From: an uncultured Clostridia bacterium
Lineage (GTDB): Bacteria > Bacillota > Clostridia > Oscillospirales > CAG-272
Length of the DNA: 36,785 bases
Direction of reading: 5' to 3'
Assembly: GCA_947626065.1 (NCBI GenBank)
Contig: CANQQT010000018.1
Span: 1 to 36,785 of the forward strand
Part shown: positions 24,207 through 32,825 of the stretch, piece after piece
Numbering within the stretch: position 1 is the stretch's first letter
Layout of the letters: every line of letters begins with the position of its first letter
Position numbers and translations under genes: made by a program
Notes under the pieces: model-generated
What the model was told of the DNA's origin: nothing
Seen by the model: the letters and a program-made list of their open reading frames with translations, nothing else
Databases searched by the model: none

Positions 24207-26294
24207 ATGAAGAAAAATTACAGGCTTGCACTTTTTTACATTGTGATGACGCTCGGGATCGTCCTCGCACTCTGGCTGATGTTCAGCAATCTGAACCGGC
24301 CCGACGAGGTTCCCTACTCAAAGCTCGTCGAGCTTTTCACGACCGAGCAGGTAAAATCCTTCGAGGTTGACAAAAACAACCGCGTCATCATTGTGACCAA
24401 GGAAGAAGAAACGCTCTCCTATCAGCTCCGGGATTTCGGCGTCTTCTACAACGACTTCCGGGATCTGATTCTTGAGCAGTACGAACAGGGCATCATCGAG
24501 GAATACCAATACGAGCCTCTTGCCACGACTCCGTGGTGGGCGCGGATTCTCCCCACCGTCGCGGTTCTGATTCTGATGGTCGTCATCTGGTTCTATATGA
24601 TGAATCAGGCGACCGGCGGCAAGGGCAGCAAGATTGCCTCCTTCGGCAAGGCGCACGCCAAGCTCGGTGTTGACGAGAAGCACCGCGTGACCTTCGCCGA
24701 CGTGGCGGGGGCTGACGAGGAAAAGGAGGAGCTGACGGAAATCGTCGATTTTCTCCGCTCTCCCTCCAAATATACCAAGCTCGGCGCCAAAATTCCGCAC
24801 GGCGTGCTTCTGATTGGCCCTCCCGGAACCGGTAAGACGCTTCTTGCCAAGGCGGTGGCCGGGGAAGCCGGGGTTCCCTTCTACTCGATTTCCGGCTCCG
24901 ACTTTGTGGAAATGTACGTCGGCGTCGGCGCCTCCCGCGTCCGCGACCTCTTCGACACCGCGAAGAAGAGCCCCGCGAGCATCATTTTCATCGATGAAAT
25001 CGATGCGGTTGGCCGTCACCGCGGCGCCGGTCTCGGCGGCGGACACGACGAACGGGAGCAGACGCTCAATCAGCTTCTTGTGGAGATGGACGGCTTCGGC
25101 TCAACCGACGGCGTGATCGTCATGGCCGCCACCAACCGTCCCGATATCCTCGACCCGGCGCTTCTCCGTCCCGGCCGTTTCGACCGTCAGGTCACCGTCA
25201 ACTATCCGGATTTGAAGGGTCGCGAGGCGATTCTTGAGGTTCACGCCCGCGGCAAATCCTTCGAGGACACCGTGGACTTTCACAAAATTGCCCAGTCGAC
25301 CGTCGGCTTCACCGGCGCCGACCTTGCCAACCTTCTGAACGAATCGGCGCTTCTTGCCGCGCGTCGCGGAAAGACGCTCATCGGCATGAACGAAATCGAG
25401 GATTCCTATATGAAGATTCTCGTCGGGCCGAAGAAGAAATCGCGCCTCCGCGACGAGAAGAGCCGTCGGCTCACCGCCTTCCACGAGGCCGGGCACGCCG
25501 TCTGCGCCTTCTACTGTCCTCTCGCCAATCCGGTTACGCAGATTTCCATCATTCCCGCCGGACGAACCGGCGGCGTCACCGTCATGGTTCCCGAGAAGGA
25601 TATCGAATTCCAGACGAAAAATCAGATGTTCCAGGATATCGTGGTCGCCCTCGGCGGCCGGGTTTCGGAACAGCTCAATCTTGACGACATTTCGACCGGC
25701 GCCTCCAACGACATTCAGCAGGCCACGGCGATTGCCCGCAGCATGGTGACTCATTACGGCATGAGCGACCGCCTCGGCGCGGTTCTTTACGGCTCGGAGC
25801 ACAGTAGCGACGAGGTCTTCCTCGGGCGGGATTTCAGCTCCGGCAAGAATTATTCGGAGGACACCGCCTCGGTCATCGACAGCGAAATCAAGGCCATCAT
25901 CGACCGCGCCTATGCGAAATGCTCCGAAATTCTCAGCGGGCATTCCGACAAGCTGAATAAGCTCGCCGAATACCTCCTCCGCGTTGAGACGGTGGACAGC
26001 GACCAGTTCAAGGCTCTGATGGAGGGCGATCCCTCCTTTGAGGAGCTCGACGCCATTTCCGCCGAAAAGAAGAGAAAGAGCGAGGAGGAGAACGAGCTCC
26101 GCCGCCGCAAGGAAGAGGAAGAGCGCCGGAAGCAGGAGGCGGAGCAGGCTCGCCGTTCCGCCGAGATGCACAACCGCGACGTAAACGGCATGAGCGCCTA
26201 CGGCCAATACCGCCGCGAGGAGGACAGCCGTCAGGGGCGCGAGGATCTTCAGAGCCGCTACGGCGACAACAACGACCGCCGCGATCCCAAATAA
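24207..26294 (+). CDS. ftsH: ATP-dependent zinc metalloprotease FtsH
   Basis: The 695-residue membrane protease has helix 1 at about 6-25, an extracytoplasmic domain and helix 2 at about 112-131. An AAA module follows with Walker A G204-P-P-G-T-G-K-T211, Walker [12 protein letters not shown] and the SRH arginines ([17 protein letters not shown]). The zinc site is H426-E-A-G-H430. It extracts and degrades membrane and some soluble proteins. The C-terminus is an unusually long Glu/Arg/Lys coiled coil (about 615-655) ending in a Gln/Arg/Asp-rich tail. The ATG is preceded by GAGAGG and by the GGAAACGGCAAC element also found before gdpP. A strong terminator follows. Confidence 0.97.
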   Translation: MKKNYRLALFYIVMTLGIVLALWLMFSNLNRPDEVPYSKLVELFTTEQVKSFEVDKNNRVIIVTKEEETLSYQLRDFGVFYNDFRDLILEQYEQGIIEEYQYEPLATTPWWARILPTVAVLILMVVIWFYMMNQATGGKGSKIASFGKAHAKLGVDEKHRVTFADVAGADEEKEELTEIVDFLRSPSKYTKLGAKIPHGVLLIGPPGTGKTLLAKAVAGEAGVPFYSISGSDFVEMYVGVGASRVRDLFDTAKKSPASIIFIDEIDAVGRHRGAGLGGGHDEREQTLNQLLVEMDGFGSTDGVIVMAATNRPDILDPALLRPGRFDRQVTVNYPDLKGREAILEVHARGKSFEDTVDFHKIAQSTVGFTGADLANLLNESALLAARRGKTLIGMNEIEDSYMKILVGPKKKSRLRDEKSRRLTAFHEAGHAVCAFYCPLANPVTQISIIPAGRTGGVTVMVPEKDIEFQTKNQMFQDIVVALGGRVSEQLNLDDISTGASNDIQQATAIARSMVTHYGMSDRLGAVLYGSEHSSDEVFLGRDFSSGKNYSEDTASVIDSEIKAIIDRAYAKCSEILSGHSDKLNKLAEYLLRVETVDSDQFKALMEGDPSFEELDAISAEKKRKSEEENELRRRKEEEERRKQEAEQARRSAEMHNRDVNGMSAYGQYRREEDSRQGREDLQSRYGDNNDRRDPK

Positions 26295-26301
26295 TCAAAC
26301 C

Positions 26302-26339
26302 GACCCCTGCGCCTGAAACGGCGTGGGGGTCTTCCTTTT
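26302..26339 (+). terminator. Terminator of the tilS-hpt-ftsH operon
   Basis: GACCCCTGCGCC pairs with GGCGTGGGGGTC (one bulge/wobble) around TGAAAC, followed by TTCCTTTTC. It begins seven bases after the ftsH stop. Confidence 0.9.
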
Positions 26340-26449
26340 CGGGGAGGCGGCGAGGCGGCGCGGCTTTTCCCTTTCGCCGGTTTTACCGCCGGCGCGGCGC
26401 TTTTCTATTCAAAAATCGGGCAAGAACGCGGAATATTCCGCTTCGGCGA

Positions 26450-26478
26450 TTGACAAAAACGCTTCCTTGTTGTATAAT
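26450..26478 (+). promoter_or_regulatory. Consensus promoter of the repeat-rich surface protein gene
   Basis: A perfect TTGACA (26450-26455) and a perfect TATAAT (26473-26478) with a 17-bp spacer lie 30 bases before the ATG. The leader is therefore only about 25 bases, with a G-run as ribosome binding site. Confidence 0.85.
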
Positions 26479-26508
26479 GGAAGAAACAATCCTTCGACGG
26501 GGGTTCTT

Positions 26509-28095
26509 ATGCTGAAAAAAGTTCTTCTTGCGGCGCTTTCGGCCTTCCTTCTTCTGACCGGGGTTTTCCTTTTCTCCCCGGCCCTTTCTGCCGCCGCTTC
26601 TCCTCTTTCCGCTCCCGGCGGCACCGTCGACTCCGCCGAGGCGCTTGTCACGGCTTTGGGTGGGGAGAAGGCCGCGGAGGTCAAGGACGGCGCCGTTCTC
26701 CTCCTCTCCGATATCTGTCTGAGCAGTCCCCTGACCCTCACGGGCGGCGATTTTCTCCTCCTCGGCGCGGGCTGCGTCATTACCGCCGATTTTGACGGAA
26801 GCTTTCTCACCGTCGGCGACGGGGAGTCCTCGGCGACTCTGACGCTCGGCCAGCCGACGACCACCTCCTCCGAAGACCTAATTTTCAGCGGCGGTGGCTC
26901 CTCCGCCGCCGGTTCGATGCTTTACGTCTGCCACGGCTCGACCCTCACGGTGCTTCCCGGCACTGTCTTCCGCGACTTCACCTCCACCGTGAGCGGCGGT
27001 GCGATCTTTTGCGAGGGAACTCTGCATTTTTACGGCGGCGTCGTGGAAAACTGCCATGCCCTCGGCTCCGGCGGGGCGGTGGCCTCCCGTGGGGAAGCGA
27101 CCTTTTACTCGGGAAAAATCAGCTCTTGTTCGGCGGATCTCGGCGGGGCGATTTACAGCGAGGGAACGCTTGCCCTTTCCGGCACCGAAATCCTCTCCTG
27201 CACGGCCTCCCGGGGCGGCGGCGTTTTCAGCTGCGGCACCTTCACGCTTTCCAGCTCTTCCCTTTCCGACTGCACGGCGCAAAAGGGCGGCGGTATTTAC
27301 AACAGCTCCGATCTCACCCTTTCGGGCGGACAAATTATCGGCTGTTCCTCCGAGGAGGAGGGCGGCGGGCTTTACAACAGCGGGAGCGCGACCTTCTGCG
27401 GGACGTATTTTGACTCCTGCTCCTCCCCGAACGGCGGCAGTGCCTTCAACAATGCGCAAATGACCCTTCAAAGCGGCATGATTTACGGCGGGCAGGCCGA
27501 CGTCTGCGGCGGCAACCTCTTCAATTCCGGCAACGGCACCGTCACGATGGAGGGTTGCGGCATCGGCCTCGGGAAGGCCGTCTACGGCGGCGGGATCTTC
27601 AATTTCGGGACTCTGACCGTCAGCGGCGGCGGCTTCAACGCCAACAAGGCGGAGCTCGGCGGGGCGCTTTTCAACGCCGGGAGTCTGACCTTCGCCGACA
27701 AGGCGTTCGTCGACGACGGGAACGATCTTGCGATTCTTCTGACGGAGGACGGGGCGCACGCTCTTCGGATTGACTCCTCCCTTTCCTCCTCCCAGGTAGC
27801 GGTTCTGACCCCCGTCACTTCGGTGGAGGACGCCTATCTTCCCCTTTACGCGGCGGGAGAACGGCTTCTCACCGGGGATTTTGTCGAAAACGAGTTCGGC
27901 AAATTTTCGCTTTCCGACGGCGCGTGGAAGCTCTCGGCTTCGGGACTTCTCAAGCAGGAGCTTCCCTTCACCGAAACGCCTCTTTTCTTCCTTCTCCTTG
28001 CCCTTGCCTTTGTCCTGACGGTAGCGCTGATGACGGTCTGCATCCGTCTGCGCGACAGACGGCTTTCCCTCCGCGACACAGCAAAGAAACGATGA
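26509..28095 (+). CDS. Secreted beta-helix repeat surface protein with C-terminal membrane anchor
   Basis: The 528-residue protein has a signal peptide (LKKVLLAALSAFLLLTGVFLF, cleavage likely after an Ala-rich stretch near residue 30). About ten degenerate repeats follow, with the pattern GG(A/G)(I/V)(F/Y)(N/S)xGxxTLxxxxxxxCxA, for example GGGVFSCGTFTLSSSSLSDC. These resemble polymorphic outer-membrane protein and parallel beta-helix repeats. Cys is frequent in the repeats. A single C-terminal helix (about 487-507) and a basic tail (RLRDRRLSLRDTAKKR) would leave the bulk outside the cell. The ATG at 26509 fits the signal peptide and the promoter. Role in adhesion or carbohydrate binding is inferred. 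Confidence 0.82.
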   Translation: MLKKVLLAALSAFLLLTGVFLFSPALSAAASPLSAPGGTVDSAEALVTALGGEKAAEVKDGAVLLLSDICLSSPLTLTGGDFLLLGAGCVITADFDGSFLTVGDGESSATLTLGQPTTTSSEDLIFSGGGSSAAGSMLYVCHGSTLTVLPGTVFRDFTSTVSGGAIFCEGTLHFYGGVVENCHALGSGGAVASRGEATFYSGKISSCSADLGGAIYSEGTLALSGTEILSCTASRGGGVFSCGTFTLSSSSLSDCTAQKGGGIYNSSDLTLSGGQIIGCSSEEEGGGLYNSGSATFCGTYFDSCSSPNGGSAFNNAQMTLQSGMIYGGQADVCGGNLFNSGNGTVTMEGCGIGLGKAVYGGGIFNFGTLTVSGGGFNANKAELGGALFNAGSLTFADKAFVDDGNDLAILLTEDGAHALRIDSSLSSSQVAVLTPVTSVEDAYLPLYAAGERLLTGDFVENEFGKFSLSDGAWKLSASGLLKQELPFTETPLFFLLLALAFVLTVALMTVCIRLRDRRLSLRDTAKKR

Positions 28096-28147
28096 AGCCC
28101 TCGGCTCTTCCTGCCCAGTAAAAACCGGTCGGGGCCGGGGCTTTTCC
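28095..28147 (+). terminator. Probable terminator of the surface protein gene
   Basis: AAGCCC and CGGC just after the stop codon can pair with GCCG and GGGCTT at 28133-28143, with CTTTTCCCTT downstream. The loop is long and the T tract short, so confidence is moderate. Confidence 0.5.
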
Positions 28148-28305
28148 CTTCCCGCGCGGTGTGCGGGGAAAATTCATGCGGCGGGGGAGAAAAGAGCGGC
28201 GGCGGGGTTGCTCTATCGGCGGACGGCAACAACACCGGAAGCGCAAAAAATTTTGTTGTGCGGCGCGGAGCGCGGCCACGGCAACAACGGTGCGGAATAA
28301 AGTCA

Positions 28306-28540
28306 GCGCGGCGCAACCCGGGAAAAAGCCGGGCGCGCGGGGACGTGTTATCGGCGGGCGGGCGTGCGGCGCGGGGGTTTGCGAGGCAAGCAGTCATACC
28401 GAACGGCGTGAAAAAGGCCGCTTGACGATGCATACCGACAAAGTGCCAACTGGCGCGGCTGTCCGGGCAGCGCAACCCTGAAAAAGCCGGGCGGCGCGTT
28501 GGCGTGTTATCGACGGGCGGGCAACCGTTCCGGCGGCGGG
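28306..28540. repeat. Degenerate direct repeat, two copies 159 bp apart, between surface protein gene and ppx/gppA
   Basis: GCGCAACCC..GAAAAAGCCGGGC, followed by GTGTTATCG(G/A)CGGGCGGGC, occurs at about 28310-28358 and again at 28470-28525. The first copy can form a CCCGG/CCGGG hairpin around GAAAAAG. No gene, promoter or known RNA was recognised elsewhere in 28148-28686; the open frames there are Arg/Ala/Gly-rich and lack ribosome binding sites. Confidence 0.75.
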
Positions 28541-28686
28541 CGAGCGCGCGGCGTAGCTGTCCGGCGGCTTGGACGAGAAATCCGCGCGGCGGCTTCGGAA
28601 CAAAAAAATTCAAGAGCGGCGGGCTTCCGCGCTCTTCGCATCTGTTTGACGTTTTCGGAATCCGACAGAAAGAAAGGTGCTTATTT

Positions 28687-29622
28687 ATGCGTTATGCGGT
28701 CTCGGATATCGGCTCCAACACCGTCAAGATGACGGTCTACGACCCGGAAGACGGTCTCCTCATGCCTCTTCTCAGCCAGTCCCGCCCGGTCGGGCTCGCC
28801 GGGTATCGGGTGGCGGAGGACGGTCGTGAGAGTCTCTCCCCGGAGGGCATTTCCGCCCTCTGCGAGGTTCTCTCCGACTACCGAAGCCTTTCCGAAAAAA
28901 TCGGCTGCGCCGTCTTCCGCGCGCTCGCCACGGCCAGCCTTCGGGATCTCTTCAACGCCGACGAAGTGATCCGCACGGTGCGGAAAACCTGCGGCGTCGA
29001 AATCGAAATCATCGGCGGGGAGCGTGAGGCGGAGCTCGGCTTCATCGGCTTCTGCGACGCGGCGGCGGGGCGCTTCAAATGGGGCCCGGAGGACGGGCTT
29101 TTCGTCGACATGGGAGGCGGCAGTGCCGAATTCGTCGCCATTCGCGGCGGGTGCAGCGTTTCCCGGACGAGCCTTCCGCTCGGGGCTTTGAAGCTCTATC
29201 ATACCTTCGTCTCAGGGCTTCTTCCCACCGCAGAGGAACGGGAGGCGCTGGCCTCCCACGTTGAAAATCTCCTCTCGGAGGGGCTTCCGATTCCGCCCTT
29301 CGGCGGGGAGACGCTTTACCTCACCGGCGGCACGGCGAAGGCCATCGGCAAGGTGCTTGCCCGCCGCTTTTCCCTTCCCGCCGGGAACATGGCGGAATAT
29401 TCCCCCGCGCATTTTCTCACGCTTTCATCGGAGCTTGCGGCGGGGAGCCCTTCCCTTTTCCACCGCCTCGGCGCTTGGGTTCCCGACCGTCTTCCGATGC
29501 TGATTCCCGGGCTCACCGTGATTTGCCGTCTTCTTTCCCGGGTGGGGACGACGCGGGTTTTTACCGTCTATTCCGGCATTCGCGACGGCTTTATGATTGA
29601 CCGGCTTCGGAAGGAGCTTTGA
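28687..29622 (+). CDS. Ppx/GppA-family phosphatase
   Basis: The 311-residue single-module protein shows the ASKHA-fold phosphate motifs SDIGSNTVKM (7-14), the GGEREAELGF motif and FVDMGGGSAEF, with TGGTAKAIGKV near the end. Family members hydrolyse polyphosphate or convert pppGpp to ppGpp; the short form cannot be assigned to one activity by sequence. The ATG at 28687 was chosen because it begins the conserved motif and follows GAAAGG; the longer open frame is unrelated low complexity. Its stop is one base before the next start, so it is translationally coupled to an rRNA methyltransferase. Confidence 0.87.
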   Translation: MRYAVSDIGSNTVKMTVYDPEDGLLMPLLSQSRPVGLAGYRVAEDGRESLSPEGISALCEVLSDYRSLSEKIGCAVFRALATASLRDLFNADEVIRTVRKTCGVEIEIIGGEREAELGFIGFCDAAAGRFKWGPEDGLFVDMGGGSAEFVAIRGGCSVSRTSLPLGALKLYHTFVSGLLPTAEEREALASHVENLLSEGLPIPPFGGETLYLTGGTAKAIGKVLARRFSLPAGNMAEYSPAHFLTLSSELAAGSPSLFHRLGAWVPDRLPMLIPGLTVICRLLSRVGTTRVFTVYSGIRDGFMIDRLRKEL

Positions 29623-29623
29623 A

Positions 29624-30577
29624 ATGAAAAAAGAAGAAGAACGCTACGCGCCGGGAACCCTCTTTGAGGGCATGGTCTCTCTCCGCGCTCTGCTCTCGGT
29701 GATGGCTCGCGACGCGGCGAGGCCCGACGCGACAGTCGCCCCGGCAGAGGGAATCTCCTCTCCGGTGTTAGAACACGGCACTTTGGCGGAAGAAAATTCC
29801 GATTGGCAGAGCAAAACCGCCAGTCTTCCCGAGGGCCTTCCTTTGAAAACGGACTGCCCTCCTGAGAGAACGGCCTCCCTTCCGCCCAATCTCCCCGCCG
29901 GGCGGAAGATTCTCCGCGTCCTCTACGACCGCGACAACGCAAGAAAAAAGGCGGCGGAATACCGCTTTCTCCTCCACCGCGGGGAGGAATTCGGCTTCCC
30001 GGTCGAGCTTCATGCGCGTGAGGAAATCGACGGCATGGCGGTGGGGAGCTCGCACGGCGGCGTGATCGCCCTTTGCTCCGAGCGAATCCTTCCGCCCCTT
30101 TCCTCCTCCGCTCTTCCCGCGCGGGGATTTTACGTGCTTCTTGACGGGATTGAGGATCCCTACAACTTCGGCTACGCCCTCCGCTCCCTCTATGCGGCGG
30201 GGGTGGACGGGGTTCTCCTCGGTCAGCGCAACTGGATGTCCGCCGCCGGGGTCGTCTGCCGGGCCTCGGCGGGGGCCTCAGAGCTTCTCCCTCTCTATCT
30301 TTCGGAGGAGGCCTCCTGTCTTTCGCTTTTCCGTGCGCGGGGCTATCGGCTCGTCTGCGCCGACCGGGAGAAAGCGGTTTCCCTCTTCGACGCCGACCTT
30401 TCCCTTCCCCTTTTTCTTGTCATCGGCGGGGAAAAGCGCGGAATTTCGCGCACGCTTCTTGAGACGGCGGATCTCCGCGTGAAAATCGATTACGGGCGGG
30501 ACTTTGGGGCCTCCCTCTCGGCGGCCTCCGCCGCTGCGGTCGCAGGCTTTGAGGTTTTGCGGCAAAATCGGAAATAA
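29624..30577 (+). CDS. TrmH/SpoU-family RNA 2'-O-methyltransferase with a low-complexity insert
   Basis: The 317-residue protein has an N-terminal SpoU substrate-binding domain (FEGMVSLRALLS, then RKILRVLYDRDNARKKAAE and SSHGGVIALCSER). A SPOUT catalytic domain follows: motif 1 LDGIEDPYNFGYALRSL with N181, motif 2 VIGGEKRGIS (267-275), and motif 3 in the form GASLSAASAAAV (295-306). It uses S-adenosylmethionine to methylate a ribose in rRNA or tRNA; the target is unknown. Residues about 29-92 interrupt the N-terminal domain and contain TASLPEGLP and TASLPPNLP, an internal repeat absent from usual relatives. Motif 3 lacks the customary SLN(V/I)S asparagine, as in a clostridial subgroup I recall. 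AAGGAG lies 8 bases before the ATG, inside the end of the upstream gene. Confidence 0.88.
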   Translation: MKKEEERYAPGTLFEGMVSLRALLSVMARDAARPDATVAPAEGISSPVLEHGTLAEENSDWQSKTASLPEGLPLKTDCPPERTASLPPNLPAGRKILRVLYDRDNARKKAAEYRFLLHRGEEFGFPVELHAREEIDGMAVGSSHGGVIALCSERILPPLSSSALPARGFYVLLDGIEDPYNFGYALRSLYAAGVDGVLLGQRNWMSAAGVVCRASAGASELLPLYLSEEASCLSLFRARGYRLVCADREKAVSLFDADLSLPLFLVIGGEKRGISRTLLETADLRVKIDYGRDFGASLSAASAAAVAGFEVLRQNRK

Positions 30578-30590
30578 CGGATGCAAAAAA

Positions 30591-30850
30591 TGCGGGCTGG
30601 AGAAAAACGCGGTGCGATAGCTTCCGAAAAAGCAGGGAGTCATCCGGGTAGAAACACGGCAGCACGGCGGAAAACGCGGGCGAAAAAGCGGCGCGAGGGC
30701 TTTTCCACAGAAAACAGAGATCCATCCGGGTAGAAACACGGCGGTACAGCGGAAAAAGTGGGCGAAAAAGCGGCGTGAGGGCTTTCACACAGGAAACAGA
30801 GATCCATCCGGGTGGAAACACGGCGGCACAGCGGAAAATGTGGAGGCAGA
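30591..30850. repeat. 82-bp tandem repeat downstream of the methyltransferase gene
   Basis: CATCCGGGT(A/G)GAAACACGGC begins units at 30641, 30723 and 30805, exactly 82 bases apart. A degraded partial unit precedes them from about 30591 and the last unit decays after 30850. Units share GGGCGAAAAAGCGGCG and ACAGAGATC. The minus strand stays partly open with an FYPDGSL-type repeat but lacks a start site. From 30851 to 31147 I see no gene. Confidence 0.9.
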
Positions 30851-31147
30851 AGGCAAGAAATCGGCGGTGCGCGGAAAAAATCAGCGCTCACGGGGCAAAA
30901 CGAAAAAGCGGGCAACGCCAAAAATATCCTCCAAAAACCGCGCACAAAAGCGAGGCTTCCGGGAACTTTCGCGGGGCGGGAAGGGTATTTTCTGACGGTA
31001 TGGGAAGGTGCGGCTGAAAGGGCGCGCCCTCCCGCTTTTATGCGGTGAATTTTCAAAAAATTCCAACCTTATCAGGCCGAATTCCCTCAAAAGCTTCCAC
31101 CTTCCGTAGCGGCGCTTCCATACCGATCCACCCTGTCAAAGAACCGC

Positions 31148-31193
31148 AAAAAAGGCGGCACAGAAAGCATTTTCGCTCTCTGCATCGCCTTTT
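31148..31193. terminator. Bidirectional terminator between converging transcripts
   Basis: AAAAAAGGCGGCACAGAAAGC pairs with GCTCTCTGCATCGCCTTTT through a stem of about 15 pairs with wobbles and a TTTT-centred loop. Six T follow on the minus strand and four on the plus strand. It separates the plus-strand ppx/gppA-methyltransferase pair from the minus-strand HPr-like gene. Confidence 0.8.
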
Positions 31194-31311
31194 GCACTTA
31201 CGGACGCCTATACGGCAAAGCCTTTGCGGCAAAATTCCGCCTCCGTTTCCGGGAGACCGTTTAAAATTCCCGTGCGGAATCGCGCAATCCGTTGGCTCTT
31301 CGCTTGGCGTT

Positions 31312-31536
31312 TTATTCGTCCGCCGCGTATTTGCTTACCAGATGGTAAATGTTATCGTCCGATTCGCACCAGATTTCGTCCCACTCCATCGAATAGACAG
31401 CTCCGAGCATCGACTTCGCGCTGACGATGTAATTGCGGTCGCGGTCTGTGAGAAAGACGTTCGCTCCGCTCTTCGTCATATCGGCGACAAAGGAATTGAC
31501 CTCCGACATCGTGTCCAGTCTGATTTTAATTCTCAT
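31312..31536 (-). CDS. HPr-like domain protein without the phosphorylated histidine
   Basis: The 74-residue protein MRIKIRLDTMSEVNSFVADM... follows the HPr fold pattern. YIVSAKSMLGAVYSMEWDEI corresponds to the HPr segment around the regulatory serine (VNAKSIMG). Where HPr has its His-15 phosphorylation site, this protein has no histidine; its only His is near the C-terminus. It therefore should not act as a PTS phosphocarrier and may bind partners instead. The ATG was chosen at the conserved start with GAGGAAAAG upstream; the longer frame runs into the promoter. It is transcribed alone from a strong promoter and ends before the bidirectional terminator. Confidence 0.75.
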   Translation of the reverse strand: MRIKIRLDTMSEVNSFVADMTKSGANVFLTDRDRNYIVSAKSMLGAVYSMEWDEIWCESDDNIYHLVSKYAADE

Positions 31537-31575
31537 TTTCTTTTCCTCCCATGCATTTTTTTCATTTCTTTTACC

Positions 31576-31604
31576 ATTATACACCCATTCCCCGCCGCTG
31601 TCAA
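31576..31604 (-). promoter_or_regulatory. Consensus promoter of the HPr-like gene
   Basis: On the minus strand TTGACA (31599-31604) and TATAAT (31576-31581) have a 17-bp spacer, about 40 bases before the start at 31536. Confidence 0.85.
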
Positions 31605-31657
31605 CCGTTTTTTGCCGACAATTTCCGCCGTTTCGGGTGCTTTTTGAGCTTTTTCTC

Positions 31658-32665
31658 TCAGCTTTGCCCCTTTTCTCCGATTCCCACGTATCCGGTTTTT
31701 TCGATCAGGCTCTGCCCTTCCTCCGACAGGAGCCACTCGACGAGGGTCGTCAGGTTCTCCTTTTCGTTATCGGCGCGGTAGAGGACGTAAAACGGCACGA
31801 CCACCGGATAGCTCCGGTTCCGGATATTCTCCTCGCTCGGATACACTCCGTTCAGCTCCAGCATTTTCACGTCCTCATTCCCGACGATTCCTCCCATATA
31901 AAACCGGAAGGAAAAGGCCAGCGACCCTCCCGCGAGGGCGAGGAAGGACTTTCTCCCGATCTTTTTCTCTCCCATGAAGGCCTCGAACGCTGTCTGACTT
32001 CCGCTTCCCTCCGTCCTTGTGACGGGATTGATGACCCGCCGTGGGCCTCCGACCTGCGCCCAGTTTTTGATTTCCCCCGCGTAGATTTCCCTCACCTGCT
32101 CCACGGTGAGGCCATCGACGGGATTTTTCGCGTTGACGAAGAAGACGAAGGCCTCAAGGCCGATCGGCACGCTGACAAGGGCCACTCCCCTCTCCTCCGC
32201 CGTTTTTCTCTGCGCCTCGGAGGGCGCGGCGGAAAAGAAGAGGTCGGTTTCCCCGTCGAGCAGGGCTTCAAATCCCCGGACGGTGTTTTTGTACTGCATG
32301 ACGCTGTCCTCGGCGAAATTTTCTCCGTAGTAGTTATCGTCGGAAAAGCTCCCTCCTTCGTAGGTGACGCATCCCTCGGGATAGAGGTTTTCGATCACGG
32401 CGGCATAGACCGGCACCAGCGCCGCCGCTCCGTCCAGCACCGGCAGCTCTCCGCTCAGCTTCCACGAGGTCTCAATCTTCGGCAGCTTTGACCCCTCCTC
32501 GAAGGGGAGGTAGCTTTTGACGTCGATCATTTGCGCCGTGTTTCCGCTCCCGAAGGTATTGAAGAGGCGACAGGTGACGAGCCGATAGAGGCCGAGGTGG
32601 AAGGCCGCGAAAATTCCGACGACGAGTAGGAGTACACCGATTCTCTTTGCTGTTTTTCCTCTCAT
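31658..32665 (-). CDS. PstS-like substrate-binding domain protein, membrane-anchored
   Basis: The 335-residue protein has an N-terminal hydrophobic anchor (about 9-27) without a lipobox cysteine. A phosphate-binding-protein-like fold follows: LPVLDGAAALVPVYAAVIENLYP, DLFFSAAPSEAQRKTAEERG, PVDGLTVEQVREIYAGEIKNW and the ligand loop TRTEGSGSQTAFEAFMG. This order matches PstS-type proteins, which bind phosphate or another oxyanion outside the membrane. No ABC permease or ATPase gene is nearby. It is the last of three genes: the preceding 46-residue membrane protein ends four bases upstream. The start was set at the ATG after GTGAGG. It may be a sensor rather than a transporter subunit; that is inference. 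Confidence 0.83.
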   Translation of the reverse strand: MRGKTAKRIGVLLLVVGIFAAFHLGLYRLVTCRLFNTFGSGNTAQMIDVKSYLPFEEGSKLPKIETSWKLSGELPVLDGAAALVPVYAAVIENLYPEGCVTYEGGSFSDDNYYGENFAEDSVMQYKNTVRGFEALLDGETDLFFSAAPSEAQRKTAEERGVALVSVPIGLEAFVFFVNAKNPVDGLTVEQVREIYAGEIKNWAQVGGPRRVINPVTRTEGSGSQTAFEAFMGEKKIGRKSFLALAGGSLAFSFRFYMGGIVGNEDVKMLELNGVYPSEENIRNRSYPVVVPFYVLYRADNEKENLTTLVEWLLSEEGQSLIEKTGYVGIGEKGQS

Positions 32666-32669
32666 TTCC

Positions 32670-32810
32670 TCACCACAGCTCCTTTCCGACAAACCAGATG
32701 ACCGAGCAATGCTGATAGGCGTAGACCGCGTAGAGGACGTGGGCCACCGTCAGGGCGAGGCAGAGGCCGAGGACTACCCAGAACAGGGTATAAAAGGTTC
32801 TGTCTTTCAT
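32670..32810 (-). CDS. 46-residue single-helix membrane protein
   Basis: A small gene reads MKDRTFYTLFWVVLGLCLAL and continues through one membrane helix (about residues 8-31) to a YQHCSVIWFVGKELW tail. GGGGAAGG lies about 9 bases before the ATG. It is 15 bases after the 85-residue membrane protein gene and 4 bases before the PstS-like gene, so it is clearly part of that operon. I do not recognise the family. Such micro-proteins often act as accessory subunits of membrane complexes, here possibly of the PstS-like protein. Confidence 0.75.
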   Translation of the reverse strand: MKDRTFYTLFWVVLGLCLALTVAHVLYAVYAYQHCSVIWFVGKELW

Positions 32811-32825
32811 TCTCTCGCCTTCCCC

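Noticed and set aside
30278-31056. Minus-strand frames with an FYPDGSL-like repeated peptide
   Set aside because: They read through the 82-bp DNA repeat and overlap the methyltransferase gene; no start signal exists.
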